17,492 bases of DNA from Paramuribaculum sp. (GCA_029058705.1 JAIDXA010000077.1:1-17492); one strand, 5' to 3'; positions 7,657-16,606 are shown, counted from the stretch's first letter. The notes: a model not told the origin generated them from the sequence alone. A program made the numbers and translations.

Positions 7657-8469
7657 TCATGCCTTCGCCACCAATTCCTTCATGATCTCCATCATTTTGG
7701 GCTGGGCGGCTTCTGCTGCTTTCTGAACTTCTTCATGAGTTGGAACATCTGTCACATCCTTACCTCCCAAGTCGGTAATGACTGACACGCCGAAAACCTT
7801 CATGCCTCCATGATTGGCAACAATCACTTCCGGCACCGTCGACATTCCGACCGCGTCACCTCCGATAATCCGGAAATACTCATATTCCGCGGGTGTCTCA
7901 AACGTCGGGCCGGGAGTGCCGACATAAACGCCATGCATCACACGAATTCCTTTTTCAGCAGCTATCTCATCGGCAAGCGCGATAAGGCGATGGTCATAAG
8001 CCTCCGTCATAGCCGGGAATCTCGGGCCAAGTCGATTGTCATTTTTGCCTCGGAGCGGATTTTCAGGAAAAAGATTGATATGATCGGTAATAATCATGAT
8101 ATCACCAACGAGAAATTCCTTGTTCATACCACCGGCGGCATTGCTGACATAGAGAGTCTCAACACCGAGTTCGCGCATCACACGTACCGGGAAAGTCACC
8201 TCTTTCATGTCATAACCTTCGTAATAATGGAAACGCCCTTGCATTGCCATTACCGGCTTGCTGCCAAGCATCCCGAAAATCAAGTTCCCACTATGACCTT
8301 CAACCGTCGACACTGGGAAGTTAGGTATTTCTGTATAGGGAATGAACTGTTTGTTTTCAATATGATCTACCAACGCGCCAAGTCCCGTGCCAAGGATAAT
8401 GGCAGTTGTTGGGATTTCGCTTACTTTGCCACGGATATACGCCGCGGTTTCTTGAATTTTGCCAATCAT
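7657..8469 (-). CDS. punA: Purine nucleoside phosphorylase (trimeric, PNP/MTAP family)
   Basis: A 270-residue trimeric-type phosphorylase that splits purine nucleosides with phosphate into base and ribose 1-phosphate. Motifs: ILGTGLG (25-31), EGHSGN (57-62, phosphate), GRFHYYEGY (78-86, phosphate and ribose), NAAGG (110-114), TPGPTFET (185-192, Glu191 equals human Glu201), GMSTVPEVIVA (208-218) and THEEV (His245 equals human His257). The position of human Asn243 (ITN) is here Asp233 (ITD). In the human enzyme Asn243-to-Asp is known to shift preference toward 6-amino purines, and MTAP has Asp there. Adenosine or methylthioadenosine use is therefore possible. It lies 47 bases after lpxK with no consensus promoter, and 20 bases before thiL. 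Confidence 0.94.
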   Translation of the reverse strand: MIGKIQETAAYIRGKVSEIPTTAIILGTGLGALVDHIENKQFIPYTEIPNFPVSTVEGHSGNLIFGMLGSKPVMAMQGRFHYYEGYDMKEVTFPVRVMRELGVETLYVSNAAGGMNKEFLVGDIMIITDHINLFPENPLRGKNDNRLGPRFPAMTEAYDHRLIALADEIAAEKGIRVMHGVYVGTPGPTFETPAEYEYFRIIGGDAVGMSTVPEVIVANHGGMKVFGVSVITDLGGKDVTDVPTHEEVQKAAEAAQPKMMEIMKELVAKA

Positions 8470-8516
8470 GATTAGTAATTATGTTTGTGATTCTATGTCT
8501 TGATTATATTAAACAA

Positions 8517-9620
8517 TTATCTTATCAAAGAGTTGTTTCGAAGCAACTGATCAATCACCTTTTCCAACGGTTGGTCATTGTCATCCTCAAAAGAGACCCG
8601 TATAGGGAGATAATAGACATAACGCCGCAAATGATGAGGGAAATAAGGATTTGTCATAAGACGCATGGCATCTTTTTCGGTTGTCAGTATATATTTCCGC
8701 TTTCCGACCATGTTGGTAAACTTGTCATTAATGCTCTCCATATCGGAATGAGTGAAGTTATGATGGTCGCTGAAGCGCTTGATCTTGACTTTTGCCTTAT
8801 AGCATCGCAGCTGACGGACAAACGGACGCGGATTCGCAACGCCTGTAACTGACAGCAACGTATCTGAGGATGTCAGACTGTCAAGATCCAGTCGCGGTTG
8901 GCGGTCATAACCTTCACGGAATACGGGTTTTGGAGTCAGATACTTATAACGTGAAAACAGGAGTTTCTGATATGGAAAGAGATTTAGATCACTTGCTATA
9001 ACCCTCTTCTGCAGCGGTGTCATCGTTTCAGGGCATTTAGTGACAACCACGACATCCGCCCGATTCAACGCACTGACCGGTTCGCGCAGACGACCGAAAG
9101 GCAACATCGAATCCTTATGCGGAAGACGGCTATACTCCATCAGTACAACCGCCAGTCTCGGCTTGACATACCTATGTTGGAATGCATCATCAAGAACTAT
9201 CATCTCAAGCTCCGGATCAATCTCGCGCATCCGCTCAATGCCCTCAACGCGTTTCTCACACACGGCGACCATCACGCCCCGCTCCCTGAATTTCTTATAA
9301 ATCTGGAAGGGCTCGTCACCGATATCTTCGACATGGGTGTTTTCTGTGCCAAGGACAAAACCCTTAGTGCGCCGCTTGTACCCTCTACTTAGCATACCTA
9401 TACGGTATTGCCCACACAATTTGTCGAGGATATATTCCGTGTGAGGAGTTTTGCCCGAACCTCCGACACTTATATTTCCAACCGTTATAACCGGAATATC
9501 AAACTCCGTATGCCTCAGCACGCCACGCTCAAACATTGCATTGCGGACAGCCACAATCCACCCATAGACAATTGAAATGGGCTTCAGCACAAGATATGAC
9601 AGAATTCCGCGTTTGGCCAT
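8517..9620 (-). CDS. lpxK: Tetraacyldisaccharide 4'-kinase (lipid A synthesis)
   Basis: A 367-residue LpxK, which phosphorylates the 4' position of the tetraacylated disaccharide precursor of lipid A at the inner membrane. An N-terminal membrane-associated helix (about residues 9-24) precedes the P-loop ISVGGSGKT (50-58). RGYKRR (79-84), IGDEP (100-104), the Walker B-like IVLDDAFQHR (141-150), LPFGRLREP and SDHHNFT (284-290) follow. The last corresponds, as far as I recall, to the catalytic His region of Aquifex LpxK. The C terminus has TTEKDAMRL. It starts 37 bases after the sppA stop, and an sppA-lpxK pairing puts two envelope functions in one transcript. It implies a lipopolysaccharide-bearing outer membrane. 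Confidence 0.96.
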   Translation of the reverse strand: MAKRGILSYLVLKPISIVYGWIVAVRNAMFERGVLRHTEFDIPVITVGNISVGGSGKTPHTEYILDKLCGQYRIGMLSRGYKRRTKGFVLGTENTHVEDIGDEPFQIYKKFRERGVMVAVCEKRVEGIERMREIDPELEMIVLDDAFQHRYVKPRLAVVLMEYSRLPHKDSMLPFGRLREPVSALNRADVVVVTKCPETMTPLQKRVIASDLNLFPYQKLLFSRYKYLTPKPVFREGYDRQPRLDLDSLTSSDTLLSVTGVANPRPFVRQLRCYKAKVKIKRFSDHHNFTHSDMESINDKFTNMVGKRKYILTTEKDAMRLMTNPYFPHHLRRYVYYLPIRVSFEDDNDQPLEKVIDQLLRNNSLIR

Positions 9621-9657
9621 TGGTGAGAATCCGGATCGGTCGAACCTTCCGTATAGA

Positions 9658-11427
9658 TTAGCGTATTTTTATATAATTAGTGCGACATTGTAGCGATGAC
9701 ATGTCCCGAATCGCCCGGTACGCGCGGGTTGCCTGGCGCATCGTTGCCGCATCAGAATCAGAAATTGCAGCTGACAGTTCACTATCCATATCCAGCAACA
9801 TTTCCCACCATTTCACCTTTACTTCAGGATAATTTTCCGTGAAATAGTCTTCTGCACCTATCTCAGCTGCCATGTCATTTATTGCCATATCCAGCCCCCC
9901 AAGCTTGTCGACAAGGCCATGCTTGAGCGCAGTCTGGCCATCCCATACACGCCCTTCGGCCACAGCCTTTATCTGGGCAACAGTCTTGTGACGTCCGGCT
10001 GCGCATCTCGCCACAAACAGTTCGTAGCCATTATTGACATACGACTGCATTGCTGCTTTCTGGCCGTCTGTCATGGGCTGAAGCAACGTCGGGAAAGAAC
10101 CGCTGTTGGTCTGAACGGTCTCCACATTCACCCCAAGCTTCTCTTTCATCAACGGCTGCAGGTTCGGAATTATACCGAAAATACCGATTGACCCGGTTAA
10201 TGTGACGGGCTCAGCATAGATCCTATTTGCACCACAGGAGATATAATAACCGCCGGAGGCAGCCATATCACCCATCGAAACATAGAACGGCTTCTTCGGA
10301 CAAAGTTTTTTAAACTGCTCAAAAGCTTCCCATATCTGCTCGGACGCAAACGCGCTGCCGCCGCCTGAGTTAACTCGCAAGATGAGTCCGTCAACAGTTT
10401 CGTCTTTTGCGATCTTCATAATCTCCGGAACTATTGCAGAGGCGCTTATCCCCTCTGAGCCAGAGTCAACGATATCACCGACGGCATAAAGTACGGCGAT
10501 TTTGCTGCCTTTCCCTGATTTATTCAAGAGCGGAGACTTTGAAAGGGAAACATAGTCATCAAACGCAATAAAATCGGGATCATCCGCTTTACCGGTTTCA
10601 GACGCCAGGACTGTTGACATCTGATGACGGTATTTCAGTCCGTCTACAAGGCCATGCTTGAGATAGTAATCGGCTTGTTTGGTAAAGGTAAATGAATCGG
10701 CAATAATGTTTATGGAATCTGCTTTTATATTTCTGTTTGTCGCAATCTTATTTCTCACATAATCCCAGATGCTTCCGAGAAACAGCTCCTGCTGTTCCCG
10801 ATTCGCATCACTCATCCCGGACAGCAGAAACGGCTCGACTGCACTTTTATAAGTGCCTACTTTGACAACCTGAGCCTCTATTCCGAGTTTTTCCATCAAG
10901 CCTTTGTAAAACATCGTCGTTGCCGACAATCCATGAATATCAAGCATCCCTATCGGATTGATAAAGACACTGTCCGCGACGGAAGCGACGTAATAGTCGG
11001 TCTGTGTATAGGAATCCGCGTAGCTATAAACCCATTTCCCTGACTTGCGGAATTCAGATAGCGCCTTTATAATGGCCTGAGCCTGCGCAAGCCCCATATT
11101 CGCGCCTTCGCATTCAAGATATATCCCCTTTATCCGATTGTCATCCTTTGCTTCATATATTGCATCGACAATATCCGTAAGCGCCACGGCTTTTTCTGCA
11201 TTGCTATAGAGTTGCTCCATTAGGTTCACCGGCGTTTCACGATCGACGACCGTTCCGCCCAAAGTAATTTTCAAAACGGAATCATCCTTTACTTTGACCG
11301 GAGCATTCTTGCTTCCTGATGAAGTTGCAATCACACCGATTGTAAAAAACAAAAGAATAAAGCCCAAAAACACAGATATCCAGATCCCGGCAACCGTACC
11401 AAGGAAACTATAGAGAAATTTTTTCAT
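9658..11427 (-). CDS. sppA: Signal peptide peptidase SppA, 67K type
   Basis: A 589-residue protein of the long, two-domain SppA type. It is anchored in the inner membrane by a segment at about residues 8-35 and degrades cleaved signal peptides on the periplasmic side. The catalytic Lys is in VGTYKSAVEPF (Lys194) in the N-terminal domain and the nucleophile Ser in MAASGGYYIS (Ser391) in the C-terminal domain, as in E. coli (Lys209/Ser409). RVNSGGGSA and TLTGSIGIFG also match. I place the start at ATG 11427 (MKKFLYSF...); a longer reading from TTG at 11457 would add ten poor residues and leave only a short leader. It is the first gene of the sppA-lpxK-punA-thiL-capA-like-hydrolase unit, with its own promoter at 11473-11504. 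Confidence 0.96.
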   Translation of the reverse strand: MKKFLYSFLGTVAGIWISVFLGFILLFFTIGVIATSSGSKNAPVKVKDDSVLKITLGGTVVDRETPVNLMEQLYSNAEKAVALTDIVDAIYEAKDDNRIKGIYLECEGANMGLAQAQAIIKALSEFRKSGKWVYSYADSYTQTDYYVASVADSVFINPIGMLDIHGLSATTMFYKGLMEKLGIEAQVVKVGTYKSAVEPFLLSGMSDANREQQELFLGSIWDYVRNKIATNRNIKADSINIIADSFTFTKQADYYLKHGLVDGLKYRHQMSTVLASETGKADDPDFIAFDDYVSLSKSPLLNKSGKGSKIAVLYAVGDIVDSGSEGISASAIVPEIMKIAKDETVDGLILRVNSGGGSAFASEQIWEAFEQFKKLCPKKPFYVSMGDMAASGGYYISCGANRIYAEPVTLTGSIGIFGIIPNLQPLMKEKLGVNVETVQTNSGSFPTLLQPMTDGQKAAMQSYVNNGYELFVARCAAGRHKTVAQIKAVAEGRVWDGQTALKHGLVDKLGGLDMAINDMAAEIGAEDYFTENYPEVKVKWWEMLLDMDSELSAAISDSDAATMRQATRAYRAIRDMSSLQCRTNYIKIR

Positions 11428-11472
11428 TCGATGCTGTTTTTTTTTAACAATTGGCAAACCTTTGCCACGTTA

Positions 11473-11504
11473 CAAAAGTAATGTTTTTTTAACTCTCAAA
11501 CAAA
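11473..11504 (-). promoter_or_regulatory. Bacteroidetes-type promoter of the sppA unit
   Basis: Minus-strand TTTG (11501-11504), 20 bases, then TACTTTTG (11473-11480) fits the TTTG/TAnnTTTG consensus. The expected start near 11468 gives about 40 bases of leader before the sppA ATG. It is the only clear promoter before the six-gene run down to 4474. Confidence 0.72.
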
Positions 11505-11608
11505 ATTGAGCCGTTATTTCTACAATATTTGCAGACGGGCCATCAAACACAGCACTCAAACGCTGTTTTAATGATCAATATTGAAACGGCTTTGAAGACA
11601 CCTTTGTT

Positions 11609-12571
11609 TTACGGCAATATACGGAGCAACTTCCCGGTAGAAGTCCTGCTCACACTCCCGACATTAATGACTGCTTTTGGTCGCTCCGCTTTCAGAAGAA
11701 ATTTCGACGCATATTCTTCAAGCCCCACGACAGGCGCATCACCCTCAACAACAAGAACCACTTCATCACCCCACTTCTCGCTCGGACGCGATGTTATGTA
11801 AAATGTCCTGTCTCTTAGCAGATCCGTAAGCTTTCGCTCAATATTCTCCGGAAGCACCTTGATACCGCCTGAATTTATAACATTGTCATACCGGCCATGC
11901 CATTCGAAATTCTTTGAGTCAAGAAGCGATACAACATCATTCGTCACAAGACGCCCGAAACTCATGACCTCTGAATGGATAACCAGGCATCCACGCTCGT
12001 CAATAGAAAATCTGACCGTCGGCAAAGCACGATAATACCTGTCTCCAAGGCGACGTATAGCCACATGACTGCATGTTTCCGTCATCCCATATGTGGCATA
12101 TGCATTGATGCCGGAGTCTATCAGCTTTTTCTCATCCGCCTCAGACAAAGGAGCGCCCCCCACAATAAGATTTTCTATCAAACCCACCCATTTGGATGCA
12201 AGAAGACCATCAACCTGCGACGGTACTACCGCGGCCAGACGAATCGGCGCCGACGGGCAGGTTTTCAATGGCTGATTTGACGGAGGCTCGACCATTATGT
12301 CCGACCCGCTGACCTCTGCCCTGACAACCATCATTTTGCCGGCGATATAATCGACCGCCAGGGGCAGGAATACAAGAGACCCGCTCTCAACGCCGAAAAA
12401 TTCGCACGTAGCCCGCGCCGACAGCTCCATGTCCGACTTGCTTAATTTAACCATTTTAGGCACGCCAGTCGAACCTGAAGTATAAGCCTCTATATAATCG
12501 CTGTCATCCTTCCACAGCTCGACAAATCTCTCTACCAGACAGATTGTCTGGCTATCTCCTATTATTGCCAT
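11609..12571 (-). CDS. menE: o-Succinylbenzoate-CoA ligase, short form
   Basis: A 320-residue adenylate-forming enzyme that activates o-succinylbenzoate with ATP and CoA for MenB. Motifs: the P-loop YTSGSTGVPK (30-39), IVGGAPLS, the adenylate motif YGMTETCSH, the linker region WHGRYDNVINSGG followed by IKVLPENIE, and the C-terminal catalytic Lys motif SRTSTGKLLR. In E. coli or B. subtilis MenE (about 450-490 residues) the P-loop comes well over 100 residues in; here it is at residue 30, so most of the N-terminal subdomain is missing. The short start is real: an in-frame TGA lies two codons upstream (12578-12580). It overlaps menC by 10 bp. Function in menaquinone synthesis is inferred from motifs and place in the men cluster. 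Confidence 0.92.
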   Translation of the reverse strand: MAIIGDSQTICLVERFVELWKDDSDYIEAYTSGSTGVPKMVKLSKSDMELSARATCEFFGVESGSLVFLPLAVDYIAGKMMVVRAEVSGSDIMVEPPSNQPLKTCPSAPIRLAAVVPSQVDGLLASKWVGLIENLIVGGAPLSEADEKKLIDSGINAYATYGMTETCSHVAIRRLGDRYYRALPTVRFSIDERGCLVIHSEVMSFGRLVTNDVVSLLDSKNFEWHGRYDNVINSGGIKVLPENIERKLTDLLRDRTFYITSRPSEKWGDEVVLVVEGDAPVVGLEEYASKFLLKAERPKAVINVGSVSRTSTGKLLRILP

Positions 12572-13614
12572 GATAGCTCAGGAATAATCCAATGTTTATT
12601 TATATCATATTTCAAAACCTCACCGGTCTGGAATACCGGTGATGCAATATTGTTCACATACAGCTGACCTGTACCGAGTCCTTGCGGCATTGCAGGCGAA
12701 TAACCAGAAACCCACTGGGCTATCGCATTCAGACCGACATTCGATTCCAATGCCGATGTAACCCACCAGCCGACATCCAGCAATTCACCGACAGAAATCC
12801 ACTCCGATGCCCCCGAAAAGCCACCGCACAAAGCCGGTTTTAGAATTATATATGCCGGCTTGACTGCAGAAAGCAACTTATATTTCTCTTCAGGATCATT
12901 TATCCCGATCAGTTCCTCATCGAGAGCAACCGGTATCGGTGAACACCTGCAAATCTCCCTCATCCGCTCGATTTGTCCTTGCCTGATCGGCTGTTCAATC
13001 GAATGGATTTCAAGTTTAGACAGCCGCTCAATCTTTCCTAGTGCCTCATCAGCAGAAAACGCCCCATTTGCATCAATTCTGATTTCAAGGAGATCCGGAG
13101 AATATTCTGCCCTGATCCGTTCAAGCAAAGCCAATTCCTGGTCGAAATCAGCCCCTCCCACCTTGAATTTCACACATCGAAAACCAGCAGCTGTTTTTTC
13201 AGCCAGACGACAGCTCATCTCCTCAATCGAACCCATCCATACAAGTCCGTTGATCTGAATCTCCGACAAGCCTGCCGACCAATTGCCAGGAAACACGATC
13301 CTGTGGCCACCATTCCTCAAATCGAGCATTGCCGTTTCAAGCCCGAAAAGAATCGATGGAAAATCCGACAGCTCTTCCTTGCCAAATAAATCAGGAGACT
13401 CACAGACAGCTCTTAGCTTCGCTTCGTAATCGGAACGGTCATCACAGCTGAGCCCGCGAAACAGCGCACACTCACCAAGCCCGAAAACCTCAGGTGAATC
13501 ATCGTCCCACACTTTTATGAAAAACGTCTCCTTTTGGGACATCACTTCTCGCGAAGTCCGTGCAGGCGACTTGAATTCGAGGATATAACGTGCGTAATTC
13601 GCTCTCAGCATCAT
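12562..13614 (-). CDS. menC: o-Succinylbenzoate synthase
   Basis: A 350-residue enolase-superfamily enzyme that dehydrates SHCHC to o-succinylbenzoate in menaquinone synthesis. The (beta/alpha)7 barrel residues are all visible: KFKVG (Lys149, Lys151), the metal ligands Asp181 (RIDANGAF), Glu207 (SIEQP) and Asp232 (ALDEE), and Lys259 (YIILKPALCGG). The N-terminal capping part includes FGLGECALF. Enolase-superfamily members can be N-succinylamino acid racemases, but overlap with menB (4 bp, ATGA) and menE (10 bp) makes the Men role clear. The start is ATGATG at 13614/13611; the 13614 ATG gives the ATGA overlap. Confidence 0.95.
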   Translation of the reverse strand: MMLRANYARYILEFKSPARTSREVMSQKETFFIKVWDDDSPEVFGLGECALFRGLSCDDRSDYEAKLRAVCESPDLFGKEELSDFPSILFGLETAMLDLRNGGHRIVFPGNWSAGLSEIQINGLVWMGSIEEMSCRLAEKTAAGFRCVKFKVGGADFDQELALLERIRAEYSPDLLEIRIDANGAFSADEALGKIERLSKLEIHSIEQPIRQGQIERMREICRCSPIPVALDEELIGINDPEEKYKLLSAVKPAYIILKPALCGGFSGASEWISVGELLDVGWWVTSALESNVGLNAIAQWVSGYSPAMPQGLGTGQLYVNNIASPVFQTGEVLKYDINKHWIIPELSWQ

Positions 13615-14429
13615 CCCGGGAATTTTGGGAACTTGTCAAAATCGGGAGTCCTTTTTTCGAGGAATGCATTCTTACCCTCCTGGGCCTCTTCCATCAGATA
13701 GTACATAAGTGTCGCATCTCCAGCAAACTCCATCATACCTCTTTGTCCGTCAAGTTCTGCATTAAGGGCGCGTTTAATCATGCGGATAGCCATCGGGCTG
13801 CGCATGAGGATCGTCTCACACCACTCCATCGTCTCATCTTCGAGACGTTCAAATGGAACGACTTTATTCACCATTCCCATCCGCTCTGCTTCCACAGCAG
13901 TATACTGACGGCAAAGAAACCATATTTCACGAGCTTTTTTCTGTCCAACACACCTCGCGAGATATGACGAACCGAATCCGGCATCAAAACTACCGACCTT
14001 AGGACCTGTCTGACCAAATCTGGCATTATCTGAAGCTATTGTCAGATCGCATACGACATGCAGCACATGACCACCCCCGATAGCATAGCCATTGACCATC
14101 GCTATCACTGGCTTTGGTATTGACCGGATTGCTTTATGCAGATCCAGCACATTAAGACGCGGAACACCATTTTCATCTATATATCCGCCGATACCTTTCA
14201 CCTTCTGGTCACCTCCCGAGCAAAATGCTTTGTCTCCGGCACCAGTCAGCACCACCACACCGATATCATTGGCTTCTCGACAATAGGCCATCGCATCCAA
14301 CATCTCTTTATTTGTCTGAGGCCTGAATGCATTATAGACCTCCGGGCGATTTATCGTTATCTTTGCAACTTTCCCGCACTGCTGGAAAAGGATATCTCCA
14401 TATTCTTTAATCGTTGTCCAGGTTCTCAT
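13611..14429 (-). CDS. menB: 1,4-Dihydroxy-2-naphthoyl-CoA synthase
   Basis: A 272-residue crotonase-fold enzyme that cyclises o-succinylbenzoyl-CoA by a Dieckmann-type reaction. Clear motifs are FCSGGDQ (69-74), the oxyanion-hole region NGYAIGGGHVLHVVCDL (113-129) and QTGPKVGSFDAGFGSSY (140-156), plus the C-terminal ERMGMVNKVVP. Gly142 in QTGP marks it as type I MenB, the bicarbonate-dependent class like E. coli; type II enzymes such as that of M. tuberculosis have Asp there. It is highly conserved and of normal length. It has its own promoter 141 bases after menD and overlaps menC by 4 bp, so menB-menC-menE form a tight unit. Confidence 0.97.
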   Translation of the reverse strand: MRTWTTIKEYGDILFQQCGKVAKITINRPEVYNAFRPQTNKEMLDAMAYCREANDIGVVVLTGAGDKAFCSGGDQKVKGIGGYIDENGVPRLNVLDLHKAIRSIPKPVIAMVNGYAIGGGHVLHVVCDLTIASDNARFGQTGPKVGSFDAGFGSSYLARCVGQKKAREIWFLCRQYTAVEAERMGMVNKVVPFERLEDETMEWCETILMRSPMAIRMIKRALNAELDGQRGMMEFAGDATLMYYLMEEAQEGKNAFLEKRTPDFDKFPKFPG

Positions 14430-14478
14430 TTATAATCTAATAGACTGGTTAGTGACATTCGGATTACTAATCATCAAG

Positions 14479-14510
14479 CAAATTTAGTTAATTTGCGCCG
14501 ATTATGCAAA
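14479..14510 (-). promoter_or_regulatory. Bacteroidetes-type promoter of menB-menC-menE
   Basis: In the 141-bp gap between menD and menB, minus-strand TTTG (14507-14510), 20 bases, then TAAATTTG (14479-14486) match the consensus exactly. The start is expected near 14473, with about 45 bases before the menB ATG. No terminator is seen after menD, so menB may be read from both promoters. Confidence 0.72.
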
Positions 14511-14570
14511 TTCCTGCCGACTACGACGCGGACCATCAGCCGGACATGTTTCCGCCATGACAAACCTTGC

Positions 14571-16265
14571 TTACTTGCGTTTCTGCGAAAAATAATCCCT
14601 CAGCACTCTGCCAGACACCTCCCCGTCAGTCATCACCGCCAACATCGCCGCACGTTCTTTCTCGGCGAAAAAAACCGGCAGGCTTGTCCTAAGGGAAAGT
14701 TCATCCGTGGCCTCAAAATATCTCAGCCCATACGCGTTGGAAAGAGCCTCGGCAGGAAACACACAAGGACTGTCGAAACACGTCTCTACTATATCAAGGT
14801 CACGGGTCGATTTTATGAAATGAAAAATTCCGCCGCCCCCGTTACACATCACTATCATCTTGAATCCTGGCGTCAGCAATCCGGAGCCCAACGCTCCGAC
14901 ATCATATTGCGCGCTCATATCCCCCGTGATCAACAATGTCGGCGCTGTTCCATAGGCCGTCATAGCGCCCAAAGCGGTCGACGTTGAGCCATCTATCCCG
15001 CTCACACCCCTGTTGCAGTCCGATCTGTGAAAAGAATATTCTCCGAACAACTGCGCATAACGAACGGGCGTCCCGTTCGACAACTGCAGATTATAATTTC
15101 GGGGAATCGCCGGAATAATTACAGAAAAAGCTTTCAGATCCGACCATGGAGCTCGTGAAATGCAAGCCTGATGCAAGGATCTGGCCGAGTCCCTCACCAC
15201 AAGCCAACGACGCCGGAAATCGCTCATCAGGTCCGCCCGACCCAATTCCGTCACCAACTGACAGAAAAACGACCTGGGCTCAAGCTCTATTCTTATCGTC
15301 AAAGACTTAAAGCAATCGACCGTTGTCAGCGAGCGCCCAACGTGCCAGTGTTGATCCGGCTTTTTGTCACGGATATATTGCTTCACCATCCGTGAAACAA
15401 GAGCTCCGCCGAACGAAATGACGATATCCGGCGCGAGATCCTCTCGTTCATCCTCCGACAACACACTCAGTGTTGCATCTATCTCACTTATAAAGTCATC
15501 TCCACGAAGGTTCGCGAGCGTTTCTGTGAGAACCACGACATTCGGCAGCTGCGACAATTTCCTCAATGCTCCATTAAGAGCTTTGTCTGGAGCCGAAAAG
15601 CCGGCAATTATCATGATTCTCCGCGGCGGCACAAGCTCCGCCGCAAGCTGCTTGACATCGACATCATCCAGTTCCGCTGCCGGCGCAACCAGTCTGATCA
15701 TGCGCTCCTGAGAATCCGGAATCTCCTCAAGCAAGCCAATCGGCTCAGGAATCTGGACATTTATATGCACTGGCCCATATGGCTGCATTTTTGCGGACAT
15801 CACCGCATCGTTCAGTATTCTGTTGACATACCATTTCGCGTCTCCCTCAACACGAGACGGTATATCATAGCTCTTCTTTACAAAATTCTGGAATGCACCG
15901 AACTGGCGGATTGTCTGTGAATCATCCTGATCAATCCATTCCACCGGCCGGTCTGCAGAAATCACGATCAATGGAATCTTGCGATAGTAGGCCTCAGCAA
16001 CTGAAGGTGCGAAATTGAGCAAAGCGGTTCCCGAGGTACACACCACAGCGACAGGCGCTCCGGAAACCAACGATTTCCCTAATGCAACAAAACCGGCCGT
16101 ACGCTCGTCGACAACAACCGTTGTTTTCAACTCCTGACAACGTGACAAGGCAATCAACAACGGTGTGTTCCGAGATCCCGGACACGCCACAACCTCTTCG
16201 ACTCCGGCCGACTGCAAAACATCAACGATGCAACGGCTTGAATAATTAATAGTGTTAAGCGGCAT
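14571..16265 (-). CDS. menD: 2-Succinyl-5-enolpyruvyl-6-hydroxy-3-cyclohexene-1-carboxylate synthase
   Basis: A 564-residue thiamine-diphosphate enzyme that joins 2-oxoglutarate and isochorismate, the first committed step of menaquinone synthesis. Residue numbers are from the chosen start. VVACPGSRNTPL (about 25-36) and DERTAGF (about 53-59, with the ThDP-activating Glu) are in the pyrimidine-binding domain, followed by VVCTSGTA. The pyrophosphate-binding domain has GVSGIDGSTSTALGA and the metal motif GDMSAQYDVGAL, then CNGGGGIFHF. I chose ATG 16265 (MPLNTINYSS), preceded by AGAGGA; a reading from TTG at 16292 would overlap the promoter. It follows its own promoter and is divergent from nrdD. 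menF, often next to menD, is not here. Confidence 0.96.
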   Translation of the reverse strand: MPLNTINYSSRCIVDVLQSAGVEEVVACPGSRNTPLLIALSRCQELKTTVVVDERTAGFVALGKSLVSGAPVAVVCTSGTALLNFAPSVAEAYYRKIPLIVISADRPVEWIDQDDSQTIRQFGAFQNFVKKSYDIPSRVEGDAKWYVNRILNDAVMSAKMQPYGPVHINVQIPEPIGLLEEIPDSQERMIRLVAPAAELDDVDVKQLAAELVPPRRIMIIAGFSAPDKALNGALRKLSQLPNVVVLTETLANLRGDDFISEIDATLSVLSEDEREDLAPDIVISFGGALVSRMVKQYIRDKKPDQHWHVGRSLTTVDCFKSLTIRIELEPRSFFCQLVTELGRADLMSDFRRRWLVVRDSARSLHQACISRAPWSDLKAFSVIIPAIPRNYNLQLSNGTPVRYAQLFGEYSFHRSDCNRGVSGIDGSTSTALGAMTAYGTAPTLLITGDMSAQYDVGALGSGLLTPGFKMIVMCNGGGGIFHFIKSTRDLDIVETCFDSPCVFPAEALSNAYGLRYFEATDELSLRTSLPVFFAEKERAAMLAVMTDGEVSGRVLRDYFSQKRK

Positions 16266-16289
16266 ACTTCCTCTTCTTAATTTCAACTG

Positions 16290-16321
16290 CAAAAATAAGA
16301 AATTTTGAAAAACGCCCCAAA
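16290..16321 (-). promoter_or_regulatory. Bacteroidetes-type promoter of menD
   Basis: Minus-strand TTTG (16318-16321), a 20-base spacer, then TATTTTTG (16290-16297) match the consensus. The expected start near 16285 leaves about 20 bases before ATG 16265 and rules out translation from the TTG at 16292, which lies inside the -7 element. Confidence 0.72.
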
Positions 16322-16606
16322 AAAGTCATACAGGGGTCGATTCAATAACCGACTCCCGAGAATCAGTCACATCACCACCGTTCACACTCGGGCTATAACA
16401 AATAATCAGACACAGACCCTGCGGCGCACATTCATCATCTCAACATCCACCGAACCGCCCGCAACAGGAAACCCAACCAGACGCCTTCAATGAAAAGTTT
16501 CCCAAAAGCAAACATTTGAGCTCTACATATCAGCATGTTGCAATTTTTTGCAATTAAAAAAGTTATCCAAAACATCAAACTATCACAATATTTCGACGTC
16601 GTTTTT

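Noticed and set aside
7810..8475. A 221-codon plus-strand reading frame antisense to the purine nucleoside phosphorylase
   Set aside because: It is the opposite-strand shadow of a clearly conserved enzyme and its translation resembles no known family.
11428..11457. A ten-residue upstream extension of SppA from TTG
   Set aside because: The ATG at 11427 begins a normal membrane anchor, and the TTG would lie only about ten bases after the predicted transcription start.
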